A stretch of DNA of 8,997 nt, from NCBI GenBank assembly GCA_946186535.1, contig CAMHNT010000082.1, positions 1-8,997 of the forward strand, in the 5' to 3' direction. The notes beneath the pieces were generated by a model that worked only from the letters and a program-made list of their open reading frames with translations, did not search any database and was not told the DNA's origin. The first letter of the stretch is position 1, and each line of letters begins with the position of its first letter. Position numbers and translations under genes: made by a program. The DNA is from an uncultured Clostridia bacterium (GTDB taxonomy: Bacteria > Bacillota > Clostridia > Oscillospirales > Acutalibacteraceae). This document shows positions 1 through 6,827 of the stretch, piece by piece.

Positions 1-98
1 TCTGCCCTTGACCTGCAAGCCTTTAAAAAGGCTTGAGCGAAACTTTAATAGTCCTCTTTCAAACTTTTTTATGCAATTTTAAAATTTGCTCATTTATA
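1..98 (+). repeat. Interspersed structured repeat, copy 1 (truncated by window edge)
   Basis: This segment aligns with 1394-1495 in the same orientation. Shared blocks include the hairpin at 16-35 (CAAGCCTTT / AAAGGCTTG), the AAACTTTAA block, GTCCTCTTTCAAA, and a T-run followed by the GCAATTTT...ATTTGC dyad and CATTTATA at 91-98. The 5' part of the element, present in copy 2 as two further hairpins, lies outside the window or is only partly visible. It directly abuts the rtcB leader, so it may supply its 5' untranslated region. I see no convincing sigma-70 promoter between it and the rtcB start. Confidence 0.75.
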
Positions 99-116
99 TG
101 AAGAAAGGAAAAATCT

Positions 117-1331
117 ATGGATAAAATAGAAATAAAAGGCAAAATAAACACAGCCATATGCTATGCAAAAGTTGTCGAAGACGAAGCCATAGAACAGATC
201 AGACGTATGTGCGATTACCCCATGACCGAAGGTTCAAAGCTTCGCATTATGCCGGACGTACATTCCGGAAAGGGCTGTACGATAGGTACGACAATGACAA
301 TCACAGACAAGGCTGTTCCCAATGTCGTAGGCGTTGACATCGGCTGCGGAATGTACACGATAAACCTCGGCAAGGCCGAAATCGATCTCGAAAAATTCGA
401 CGAAGCGGCGCATTTTATCCCGTCCGGAAGAAACGTCTGGGACGGCAGAAAAGAACGTTTCAACCTCACCGAGCTTCGCTGCTACAGAAGCCTCAGCAAA
501 ACGAAGTGGCTTGAACGAAGCCTCGGAACTCTTGGCGGAGGAAACCATTTCATTGAAATCGATATGTCGGAAGACGGAACGAAATATCTCGTCATTCATT
601 CCGGAAGCCGCAACCTCGGAAAACAGGTGGCGGAGCTGTATCAGCGGCTTGCAATAGACCTTAACAAGGGAATCGGAAGCTATCTCGAAGCAAAAGAGGA
701 GATAATCCGCACCTACAAGGAACAGGGACGGAAAAAAGAAATCCAGTCCGCACTCAAACAACTTCGATTCGACAAGGAAAATATTGAAACGACAATTCCC
801 GAGGATCTCTGTTATCTTTACGGCAAATATCTTGATGACTATCTCCATGATGTGGAAATATGCCAGAGCTTTGCGAAGCGCAGCCGTGAAAAAATGGCTG
901 AGATACTGCTTGAAAGAACCGGTCTGAGCGCAGCGGAAGGCTTTCACACGATTCACAATTATATCGACACGGAAGAGATGATTCTAAGAAAAGGCGCAAT
1001 AGCGGCTCACAAGGGAGAAAAAGTTCTCATTCCGATCAACATGAGAGACGGCAGTATCCTTGCGGTGGGAAAAGGAAACCCGGACTGGAACTATTCCGCA
1101 CCTCACGGAGCAGGAAGAATACTTTCGAGAACAAGAGCAAAAAACGAGCTTGACATGGAAGAGTATAAAAAATCCATGGAGGGAATATACACCACCTCGG
1201 TGAACGAATACACACTGGACGAAGCGCCCATGGCATACAAATCGCTTAGCGACATCATCGACGTAATCAGCGAATCGGTAGACATAACGGAAATCCTCAA
1301 GCCGATCTATAACTTCAAAGCATCGAACTGA
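117..1331 (+). CDS. rtcB: RtcB-family RNA-splicing ligase
   Basis: The 404-residue protein belongs to the RtcB family, which joins RNA 2',3'-cyclic phosphate or 3'-phosphate ends to 5'-OH ends using GTP and Mn2+. The family signatures are present: VGVDIGCGM with metal ligands D74 and C77, GTLGGGNHF with N143 and H144, HSGSRNLG with H161, H280 in the HTIHN segment, RKGAIAAHKGE at 291-301, and PHGAGR with the expected guanylylated histidine H330. No expected catalytic residue is missing. The length fits the shorter bacterial RtcB subgroup. The ATG at 117 is preceded by AAAGGA at a suitable distance. No RtcA cyclase, archease or tRNA gene is seen next to it, so its RNA substrate (tRNA repair, rRNA repair or other) cannot be read from context. 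It stands alone between two copies of a structured repeat. The family call is very secure; the physiological role is open. Confidence 0.97.
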   Translation: MDKIEIKGKINTAICYAKVVEDEAIEQIRRMCDYPMTEGSKLRIMPDVHSGKGCTIGTTMTITDKAVPNVVGVDIGCGMYTINLGKAEIDLEKFDEAAHFIPSGRNVWDGRKERFNLTELRCYRSLSKTKWLERSLGTLGGGNHFIEIDMSEDGTKYLVIHSGSRNLGKQVAELYQRLAIDLNKGIGSYLEAKEEIIRTYKEQGRKKEIQSALKQLRFDKENIETTIPEDLCYLYGKYLDDYLHDVEICQSFAKRSREKMAEILLERTGLSAAEGFHTIHNYIDTEEMILRKGAIAAHKGEKVLIPINMRDGSILAVGKGNPDWNYSAPHGAGRILSRTRAKNELDMEEYKKSMEGIYTTSVNEYTLDEAPMAYKSLSDIIDVISESVDITEILKPIYNFKASN

Positions 1332-1359
1332 AATTATGTACTGAAGGAGTAACAAAACG

Positions 1360-1495
1360 TTAAGGGCTTCGCCCTTAAAATCCCACCAGAGGCTCTGCCT
1401 CTGGACTCCGCAAGCTTTTTGAAAAAAGCTTGGCAAAAACTTTAACCGTCCTCTTTCAAAGTTTTTTGTGCAATTTTCGAATTTGCACATTTATA
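1360..1495 (+). repeat. Interspersed structured repeat, copy 2 (four hairpins in series)
   Basis: This copy shows the complete visible element. It has four consecutive hairpins: 1360-1378 (TTAAGGGC, TTC loop, GCCCTTAA), 1386-1404 (CCAGAGGC, TCT loop, GCCTCTGG), 1411-1432 (CAAGCTTTTT / AAAAAGCTTG) and 1468-1488 (GTGCAA / TTGCAC arms). The portion 1394-1495 is a direct repeat of 1-98. The third hairpin differs from copy 1 by a C-G to T-A pair exchange that keeps pairing, which points to conservation of structure. The first hairpins lie about 30 bp after the rtcB stop and could also attenuate rtcB transcription, though no clean T-tract follows them. Confidence 0.8.
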
Positions 1496-1501
1496 GATAT
1501 A

Positions 1502-1552
1502 AAAAAATTATTCTGCCAATGCCGCATTCTGACATCGGTAGAATAATTTTTT
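1502..1552. terminator. Bidirectional intrinsic terminator between convergent genes
   Basis: The arms 1502-1517 and 1537-1552 pair over 16 positions with a single G-T wobble (A6-TTATTCT-GCC against GGTAGAATAA-T6) and enclose a 19-nt loop. The A-run on one side and T-run on the other give a U-tract for either direction of transcription. It serves the end of rtcB (+) and the end of the sulfotransferase operon (-), whose stop codon begins 51 bp downstream. Confidence 0.88.
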
Positions 1553-1603
1553 ATCTTTATTCAGGAAATAAATATTATATAAGTAATTCCGAAACTCAAA
1601 ATA

Positions 1604-3094
1604 TTATTTTATAACATCGCTTTTATTGACTGATATAACACAAGAATCAATTCTGTCTTCCTCGTCTTCTTCCGAAGAACTTCCCGTACTCAGCGAACGG
1701 TTGGGATCAATGCCCTCAATGGTCGTAACCTTGCCAAGACCCTCTCCGACAACAGAGCCCGGAACACGGAAGGTTGAAACATCGATCGGTTCAACCGAAA
1801 TCTCCTCCGGCTTTTCATGCTGAGGAATCCACTCATAAGGAACTCTGTAAGCACGATAAATCATATTGTTGGAAAACTTTCCGAATTTTGTGGTGAAATA
1901 CGGATTGATGTACTCCCAGACAATTTCGTGGTCGGGTGTTACTTCTATGAGTCTGCCGTCGGAACCCTCCGTAATAAGAGTATTGCCGTTAGGAAGTCTC
2001 TGAGCAGAACTGATATAAGAGCTGTAAAACTTCGACGCATCGGAGAAAAGGAAGAATCCTGCTTCAAGAGGTGTGTACTGCCATGTGATTTCAAGTGTAA
2101 CAGGGTTAAACTGCAAAACTCTCGAATAATCTCTGTGAGCATTGAGAAAACCTGTGGGAGACGTCGGATTCGGAATACCGTAGCCTGCCTCGCCGCCGTT
2201 ATCGAACACAAGCAGATCACCCTCGCCCGGGAGTCCTTTCGGAATCATGTGCAGGTGGTGCTGACCGATGATCCAGCCTATCTTTCTCGTTGCTTCATTC
2301 TCGTTGAAATCGGGACCGAGTCTCCATACAATTTTACCCGTCGACTTCTCTATGATCGCAAGAATATTTGAATTTCTTGCGTCGAAAATAATATTGTCGG
2401 GGTGGAAACGTGTGTCGCCCTGATCGTACCACTTGTTCTCGCCGAGAGTCGAGAAATTGTTGATGTGCATCCAGTCGCCGCCTGCTTCTCCGTGAATTCC
2501 CGGATTTCTGTAGAGAGTATTCTTAGCCGCCTCATCAAAGCCAAGCTCATCGAAGTGGTCGCTCGCTCTCCAGCTCCAAAGAATATTACCCTCCCAGTCG
2601 ACCTCTATGATCTTGTCATCAATGAGTCTCTTGTCGGAGATATCATGGTTATAAAGATTTTCATGAGTAAGAAGGAGCGTATTTCCGCCGTCGGTTCTCG
2701 GCTCTCCGCCCGGATAGTAGTAACCTACGGTTGAACCCTCACGCTGGAAATCGTGGTGCTGACGGGCAATGTATCTCGGCTCCTTTCCCGGGTCTGCAAC
2801 AAGCTCGGTCTTGTCAAACTTCCAGACAATATTGCCGTCCCAGTCAACCTGAACCAGATCAAGCTGATCCTGATAAGCATGCTTTCCGGACCTTGTTCCT
2901 GTCGTTCCGAGAACATAACCGCCCGGAAGGATCTTGTTCGGGAATCCCCCCAGACCAGCCCAGAGCTGAACCTCTCTTCCGTTCATGTCAATGAGCAGCG
3001 CTCCTTTTGCCGATGGAAAAACCGTATATCCGTTCCATGCTTTTTCTTTGTTGTATATTAATGTTCCTGTAGGGAAAATTGTAGGATAACCCAT
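1604..3094 (-). CDS. Aryl-sulfate sulfotransferase-like beta-propeller protein
   Basis: The 496-residue protein resembles the arylsulfotransferase (ASST) family, which moves sulfate from phenolic sulfate esters to other phenols without PAPS. Blade-like repeats of the form DxxGxIxW recur: VDWDGNIVWKF (83-93), VDWEGNILWSW (165-175), TGKIVWRLG (252-260), LEITWQY and HEIVWEY. Other family-like segments are DWMHINNFSTLG (H210), GQHHLHMIPKG (H279/H280) and AQRLPNGNTLITEG. There is no signal peptide or membrane segment, unlike periplasmic E. coli AssT, so it is predicted cytoplasmic. The last roughly 30 residues form a Ser- and Asp/Glu-rich tail with the only Cys of the protein. The ATG at 3094 follows an AGAGG motif. 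It is the last gene of the operon, 34 bp after the LeuD-like gene, and its place behind an anion transporter supports a role with organosulfur compounds. I did not assign the catalytic histidine. Another ASST-like activity is possible. Confidence 0.8.
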   Translation of the reverse strand: MGYPTIFPTGTLIYNKEKAWNGYTVFPSAKGALLIDMNGREVQLWAGLGGFPNKILPGGYVLGTTGTRSGKHAYQDQLDLVQVDWDGNIVWKFDKTELVADPGKEPRYIARQHHDFQREGSTVGYYYPGGEPRTDGGNTLLLTHENLYNHDISDKRLIDDKIIEVDWEGNILWSWRASDHFDELGFDEAAKNTLYRNPGIHGEAGGDWMHINNFSTLGENKWYDQGDTRFHPDNIIFDARNSNILAIIEKSTGKIVWRLGPDFNENEATRKIGWIIGQHHLHMIPKGLPGEGDLLVFDNGGEAGYGIPNPTSPTGFLNAHRDYSRVLQFNPVTLEITWQYTPLEAGFFLFSDASKFYSSYISSAQRLPNGNTLITEGSDGRLIEVTPDHEIVWEYINPYFTTKFGKFSNNMIYRAYRVPYEWIPQHEKPEEISVEPIDVSTFRVPGSVVGEGLGKVTTIEGIDPNRSLSTGSSSEEDEEDRIDSCVISVNKSDVIK

Positions 3095-3128
3095 TTTCTA
3101 AACCTCTTCTCTGAATGTTATCGTTCGT

Positions 3129-3707
3129 TCATGTCAAAACCGCCGTAAGATCCTCCGCCGTGTATTTATTGATATGTATACCGACAGAAGTGAGCTTGTC
3201 CGGTGTTACTATATATGCTTCAAGCTTGCCGTCAGAAATATCACGCTTGATGTTTCTGATAAGTATAAAAGTTCCTGTCGGAAGTTCTTCCTCCGAAATC
3301 AGCGGAATAATGCCTTTTTTGAGCAGCGCTGCGTCGGAATTGTTTCTGTAGCCCTGCGCAATCACGGCTATACTTCCGTTGGCTGCGAGGTAAGCCGCCG
3401 TATCATCGTCGACCGAGTTTAAAATACCGCCTGCGGCTATAACTCCGCTGAACTGAGCGTTTCTGATACGGAAGCCCTCAAACTCCTGCTTCAGAAAATC
3501 TATGTAAGGTCTGAAATTCGACAAATCCGCAACCGGGCAGGCGTCATGTTGAGCCGCAAGCTCACCGAGCTTTATCGGTTTTGTGAGCTTCTCGAATTCG
3601 GGCGATTTGCTTTCGGCAAGTGAAAAATCATTGCTGACAACGCTCAGAGCAATATCATTTGTAAGCGGTCTTTTTTTATAGGTAATGTTGTTATATGTAT
3701 ATTCCAT
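3129..3707 (-). CDS. LeuD/aconitase swivel-domain-like protein, function unknown
   Basis: The 192-residue protein starts at the ATG at 3707, which has TAAGGAG 6 nt upstream; an in-frame ATG 21 bp earlier lacks such a site. Its middle, VIAAGGILNSVDDDTAAYL through VIAQGYRNNSDAALLKKGIIPL to ISEEEL, follows the pattern of the small (swivel) subunit of isopropylmalate dehydratase and aconitases: a strand, a substrate loop, a helix, VIAxxxxxxxxxNAxxxGxxPL. The usual GCGSSRE loop is replaced by NSVDDD and the SFARIF segment by GYRNNS, so the normal substrate-binding residues are absent. No large Fe-S subunit gene is present. It lies between the binding-protein gene (22-bp gap) and the sulfotransferase gene (34-bp gap). 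It may be a binding or scaffold derivative of the fold. The similarity was judged by eye and is moderate; coding status is secure. Confidence 0.55.
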   Translation of the reverse strand: MEYTYNNITYKKRPLTNDIALSVVSNDFSLAESKSPEFEKLTKPIKLGELAAQHDACPVADLSNFRPYIDFLKQEFEGFRIRNAQFSGVIAAGGILNSVDDDTAAYLAANGSIAVIAQGYRNNSDAALLKKGIIPLISEEELPTGTFILIRNIKRDISDGKLEAYIVTPDKLTSVGIHINKYTAEDLTAVLT

Positions 3708-3729
3708 ATGACGCTCCTTACCGAACAAC

Positions 3730-4809
3730 TTATTTATTGATTGTCACTCTGTCAGGGAATGCCTTCTCAATAGCGTCGGTTCTTATGAAGTCTCTTATAT
3801 TGTACTGCTCAGGATACTTGCCCTGACCGAATGCCCATGCATTTACATCATCAAGGTTCTGAGCACCTTCCTCAGTGAAACCGATAACAATGGTTATGGT
3901 CTGCCAGTCGGATTTGAACTGGTCTGCATCAAGGCCGAACTGCGCCGAAATCTTTTCTGCGGATTCATCAAGATTATCGTTGATGAAGTCAACACTCTCG
4001 CTGAGTGCAGTCAGATAGTCTGCGAGAAGGTCTGTGTTTTCATCAATGAATTCATTCGTTGTTACAAGATATGCGCCGACTACACTGCCGACCTCGTCCG
4101 AAGTTGCGGCAAGAACCCAGCCTAAATCCTCATACTTTTTTGCAAGCGAACCCGAAGCAACAACCGCGGACGCCTCGCCCTTTGAAGCCGCCGCAAGAGC
4201 AGTCTGAGTGGAATCCGTGTTGACAACCTTCTGGGTTGAAGGATCAAGTCCAAGGGCTACCTGACCCTGCCAGTTGTAGTATTCCGAAACGGTACCGATA
4301 TTTGTTATCCAGCCTGCGCTGTCGGCAAGCTTGGAAAAATCGTCGGCATACTCAGGCGCTACGTAAACGCCGCCGTCCGTTGCCTTGGAAGAGGAAAGCT
4401 CGGCAAAAAGATTAAGATTAGTGTCGTGAAGCGTATTTCCGATACGGTTTACCGCAGCAAAGTCAGCAAGCAAACCTGTGTCGGCTGTGCCGTTTACGAT
4501 AGCGTCAACCGTATTGATACCTACAGCATATTCGGTAGTTTCAAGATCAATGTTATACTTTTCAAAAATCCCCTCTTCCGTTCCGATGAAAGCCGCATAT
4601 TGGTCCGGCTGTGTCGTCATCAATGCAACTCTGAGCTTGCGAAGCTCCTCGCCGCTTTCCTTATTTTCTTCACCCGCAGAAGATGCTTCCGCCGATGATG
4701 TTCCGTTTGAAGAAGAATCGTTTGACGCTGCCTGAGCACCGCAACCTGCAAATACGGAAATCACAAGCGCTGAAGCCAATGCTATACCTAAAAATCTTTT
4801 TATATTCAT
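3730..4809 (-). CDS. ABC transporter substrate-binding lipoprotein, SsuA/TauA (NMT1)-like
   Basis: The 359-residue protein begins with a lipoprotein signal (MNIKRF, hydrophobic stretch, FAGC with lipidated C23), then a Ser/Glu-rich linker to about residue 55 that would tether it to the outer face of the membrane. The mature part resembles the SsuA/TauA/NMT1 group of periplasmic-type binding proteins, with RVALMTTQPDQYAAFIGTEEGIFEKYNIDLE at its start (quoted here as the region from about residue 59) and VDAIVNGTADTGLLADF, the usual 'count of genes' lobe. Such proteins bind sulfonates, taurine, nitrate-like anions or pyrimidine precursors. The association with a sulfotransferase and a Cys-rich leader favours an organosulfur ligand. 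The start at 4809 has AGGAG 9 nt upstream. C23 is the only Cys in the protein. Ligand identity cannot be read from the sequence. Confidence 0.88.
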   Translation of the reverse strand: MNIKRFLGIALASALVISVFAGCGAQAASNDSSSNGTSSAEASSAGEENKESGEELRKLRVALMTTQPDQYAAFIGTEEGIFEKYNIDLETTEYAVGINTVDAIVNGTADTGLLADFAAVNRIGNTLHDTNLNLFAELSSSKATDGGVYVAPEYADDFSKLADSAGWITNIGTVSEYYNWQGQVALGLDPSTQKVVNTDSTQTALAAASKGEASAVVASGSLAKKYEDLGWVLAATSDEVGSVVGAYLVTTNEFIDENTDLLADYLTALSESVDFINDNLDESAEKISAQFGLDADQFKSDWQTITIVIGFTEEGAQNLDDVNAWAFGQGKYPEQYNIRDFIRTDAIEKAFPDRVTINK

Positions 4810-4833
4810 AAAATATCTCTCCTAAAAATAAAA

Positions 4834-5625
4834 TTATTTGACGCCGAAGTGCTTCAATGTTTTTCTTCCGATGAACTGAAGCAGTCTGTCGGCAAGGAAT
4901 CCGATAACTGCAAGAGTTACGATTCCCGCAAATGCCCAGCCTGTTTTGTAATAAAGCTTTGAGCTGTTGATAAGATAACCGAGTCCGTCGCTTCCCACGA
5001 GCATTTCCGCCGCAATTACGCAGATAATGGACGAGCTTAAGCCAAGGCGAACTCCTGTATATATATTTGACACCGCAGACGGAACCGTCACGGTAAAGAA
5101 AATACGTGCTTTTTTTGCTCCCATACAGGAAGCCGCTTCGATCAGCGACTGATCCGTGGAAGCCACTCCCGCAATCGTGTTTACGAATATCGGGAAGAAC
5201 GAAGCGTATATAATAAGTGCGATTTTCGATTCGTCTCCCACACCAAACCACATGAGAAAAAGCGTTGTCAGCGCAATCGCCGGAACAAATCTGAAAAAGC
5301 TAAGTATCGGCTCAACGAGCCAGCGAACCGGTCTGAAGCTTCCGACCAGAAGTCCGAGCGGAACACCGGTTACTACCGCTAAAAACCAGCCTCTTGCAAC
5401 ACGGCTTATACTTGCGACAATATCCGCCCACAGAGTTCCGTTCTGAATGAGAACAGCTCCGCTGTCCAGAGTTTCCTTCGGACTCGGAAGAAAATATTCA
5501 TCATACGCAAGTGATCCAAGCCCCCATATGGTTATAACAATAATCCATGAAATGACGCCGCTTTTAAGGATTTTCGACGGAATTCCTTCTGTATTTTTTG
5601 AACGTTTTTTATTAACATCAGCCAT
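4834..5625 (-). CDS. ABC transporter permease, SsuC/TauC-like
   Basis: The 263-residue integral membrane protein is the permease of the operon's ABC importer, presumably acting as a homodimer. The cytoplasmic coupling motif is visible as EAASCMGAKKARIFFTVTVP, and hydrophobic segments occur near ISWIIVITIWGLGSLAY, FLAVVTGVPLGLLVG, IALTTLFLMWFGVG, IALIIYASFFPIFVN and GIVTLAVIGFLADRLL. The order and the SLIEAASxxGA pattern are typical of SsuC/TauC. I place the start at the ATG at 5625 because AAGGGGG lies 8-9 nt upstream and this leaves a 13-bp gap after the ATPase gene. An upstream in-frame ATG at 5673 would overlap the ATPase gene by 35 bp. The stop is 24 bp before the binding-protein start. 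Confidence 0.92.
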   Translation of the reverse strand: MADVNKKRSKNTEGIPSKILKSGVISWIIVITIWGLGSLAYDEYFLPSPKETLDSGAVLIQNGTLWADIVASISRVARGWFLAVVTGVPLGLLVGSFRPVRWLVEPILSFFRFVPAIALTTLFLMWFGVGDESKIALIIYASFFPIFVNTIAGVASTDQSLIEAASCMGAKKARIFFTVTVPSAVSNIYTGVRLGLSSSIICVIAAEMLVGSDGLGYLINSSKLYYKTGWAFAGIVTLAVIGFLADRLLQFIGRKTLKHFGVK

Positions 5626-5638
5626 GAAATCCGCCCCC

Positions 5639-6706
5639 TTAAATGTAGTAGATATCCGTGCTGTCAAGAGCACCGTTAGTCACGATTTCCGTTGTCTCTT
5701 CGTCAAACGTATAAAGCTGACGAATGAGAACCTTTACGGAATCACCCTTTTTAAGAGTCTGACCGCCGAGAGGAAATCTTCCCGTCAACGTTATTTTTCC
5801 GATATCAACGAGAACTTCATAGGCATTACCTCTGAACAGAACCTCGTTCACGATTCCGTCCTCCATTGCGCTCTCAAAGTCATGATGACCGTCGTCCGTA
5901 AATTTATTGATTTCAATAAATTCGGGACGAATAACAGCGTGACTTTTGCCGCTGACATTTTCAAATCCCTTAAGCTGTCCGATGTTTTCAATAACGGCGG
6001 ACTGACCGATGAACTGTGCGACGAAAGGCGTTTTCGGATTCAGATAGATTTCTGCGGGATTTCCAACCTGCTCTACCCTTCCGTTGTTTGTTATAACGAT
6101 TTCATCGGCAACCTCAATGGCTTCGTCCTGATCGTGAGTTACAAATATGCTCGTGATACCAATTTTGTCAATTGTTTCACGAAGCCATGTCCGAAGCTCC
6201 TTTCTCACCTTTGCGTCAATCGCAGCGAAAGGCTCGTCAAGAAGAAGCAGTTCCGGATTAGGCGCAAGCGCTCTCGCCAGCGCAATTCTCTGACGCTGAC
6301 CGCCGCTTAGCTGGTCGGGATAGCGTTTTTCAAGTCCCGGAAGTCCGACAAGCTCCAGAAGCTCTTTTACTCTCCGGTCGATAAAATCCTTGTCCTTTTT
6401 CTGGATTTTCAAACCATAAGCAATATTTCCGTAAACGGTAAGATACGGAAACAAAGCATAGCTCTGGAAAACAAAGCCTATTCCACGCTGACTTGAAGGA
6501 AGATCATTCACCAGCTTTCCGTCAATATAGATGTCTCCCGAATCCTGTTTTTCAAGACCTGCAAGCATTCTCAGAATTGTGGTCTTTCCGCTGCCGCTCG
6601 GTCCCAGAAGTCCGATCAGCTTTCCTTTTTCAATTTCAAAGCTTACGTCGTCGGAAGCCTTGAAATCACCGAACGTTTTGTTAATATGTTTAAGCTGAAT
6701 ATACAT
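5639..6706 (-). CDS. ABC transporter ATP-binding protein, CysA-like with C-terminal TOBE-type extension
   Basis: The 355-residue protein energises the importer encoded downstream. All nucleotide-binding motifs are present: Walker A GPSGSGKT (35-42), Q-loop Q81 in FVFQSYALFP, signature LSGGQ (133-137), Walker B LLLLDEP (153-159) and H-loop H191. The D-loop region AAIDAKVRKELRTWLR is close to the sulfate ATPase CysA and unlike SsuB/TauB. The roughly 120-residue C-terminal part (from about 235) contains VIRPEFIEI and matches the regulatory TOBE-type domain of CysA/MalK ATPases. SsuB/TauB subunits normally end near 255 residues without it. The protein has no cysteine. The ATG at 6706 follows GGAG with 9 nt spacing and lies 38 bp after the leader-peptide stop. 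It is the first structural gene of the operon. Confidence 0.93.
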   Translation of the reverse strand: MYIQLKHINKTFGDFKASDDVSFEIEKGKLIGLLGPSGSGKTTILRMLAGLEKQDSGDIYIDGKLVNDLPSSQRGIGFVFQSYALFPYLTVYGNIAYGLKIQKKDKDFIDRRVKELLELVGLPGLEKRYPDQLSGGQRQRIALARALAPNPELLLLDEPFAAIDAKVRKELRTWLRETIDKIGITSIFVTHDQDEAIEVADEIVITNNGRVEQVGNPAEIYLNPKTPFVAQFIGQSAVIENIGQLKGFENVSGKSHAVIRPEFIEINKFTDDGHHDFESAMEDGIVNEVLFRGNAYEVLVDIGKITLTGRFPLGGQTLKKGDSVKVLIRQLYTFDEETTEIVTNGALDSTDIYYI

Positions 6707-6744
6707 TACTCACATCTCCGTAGTTATGGGTGGGATCGTTTATT

Positions 6745-6810
6745 TCAGCAGCAGGGACATCGTCCGCATCTGTAATTCTGTCTGAGCAGAGAAGCAAAAA
6801 TAAAATTCAT
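6745..6810 (-). CDS. Cys-rich leader peptide (21 aa, ends CGRCPCC), putative cysteine-sensing uORF
   Basis: This 22-codon ORF lies in the leader of the transporter operon. It starts at the ATG at 6810, 7 nt after a strong AAGGGG (6818-6823), and ends with TGA at 6745-6747. The product begins MNFIFASLLRQNYR and ends CGRCPCC, with Cys at positions 15, 18, 20 and 21 (codons TGC, TGT, TGC, TGC). The distance to the ATPase start is 38 nt, enough for influence by a stalled or terminating ribosome. Codons 7-8 (TCTCTG) are complementary to the ATPase Shine-Dalgarno segment CGGAGA (6715-6720), so sequestration of that site is conceivable, but a 6-nt match is weak. No clear intrinsic terminator is seen between the two ORFs. 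Cys-codon leaders that respond to cysteine level are known upstream of sulfur genes in mycobacteria; assigning that role here is inference. A free CC-terminal peptide with its own function is the alternative. Confidence 0.65.
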   Translation of the reverse strand: MNFIFASLLRQNYRCGRCPCC

Positions 6811-6827
6811 TTTAAATCCCCTTAATT

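Noticed and set aside
234..956. 240-codon minus-strand ORF inside rtcB
   Set aside because: It is fully antisense to a gene with intact catalytic motifs, and its translation has no recognisable domain.
1360..1504. CRISPR-like array from the serial hairpins after rtcB
   Set aside because: The hairpins differ from one another and there is no repeated unit with unique spacers, so this is a single composite repeat element.
5447..6310. 287-codon plus-strand ORF antisense to the permease and ATPase genes
   Set aside because: It covers two secure minus-strand genes, has no ribosome binding site and yields no recognisable domain. It results from codon bias on the opposite strand.
6745..6747. TGA after the CPCC residues of the leader peptide read as selenocysteine
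   Set aside because: Readthrough adds only six residues (NKRSHP) before TAA, and I see no evident SECIS-like hairpin directly after the TGA. A plain stop is simpler.
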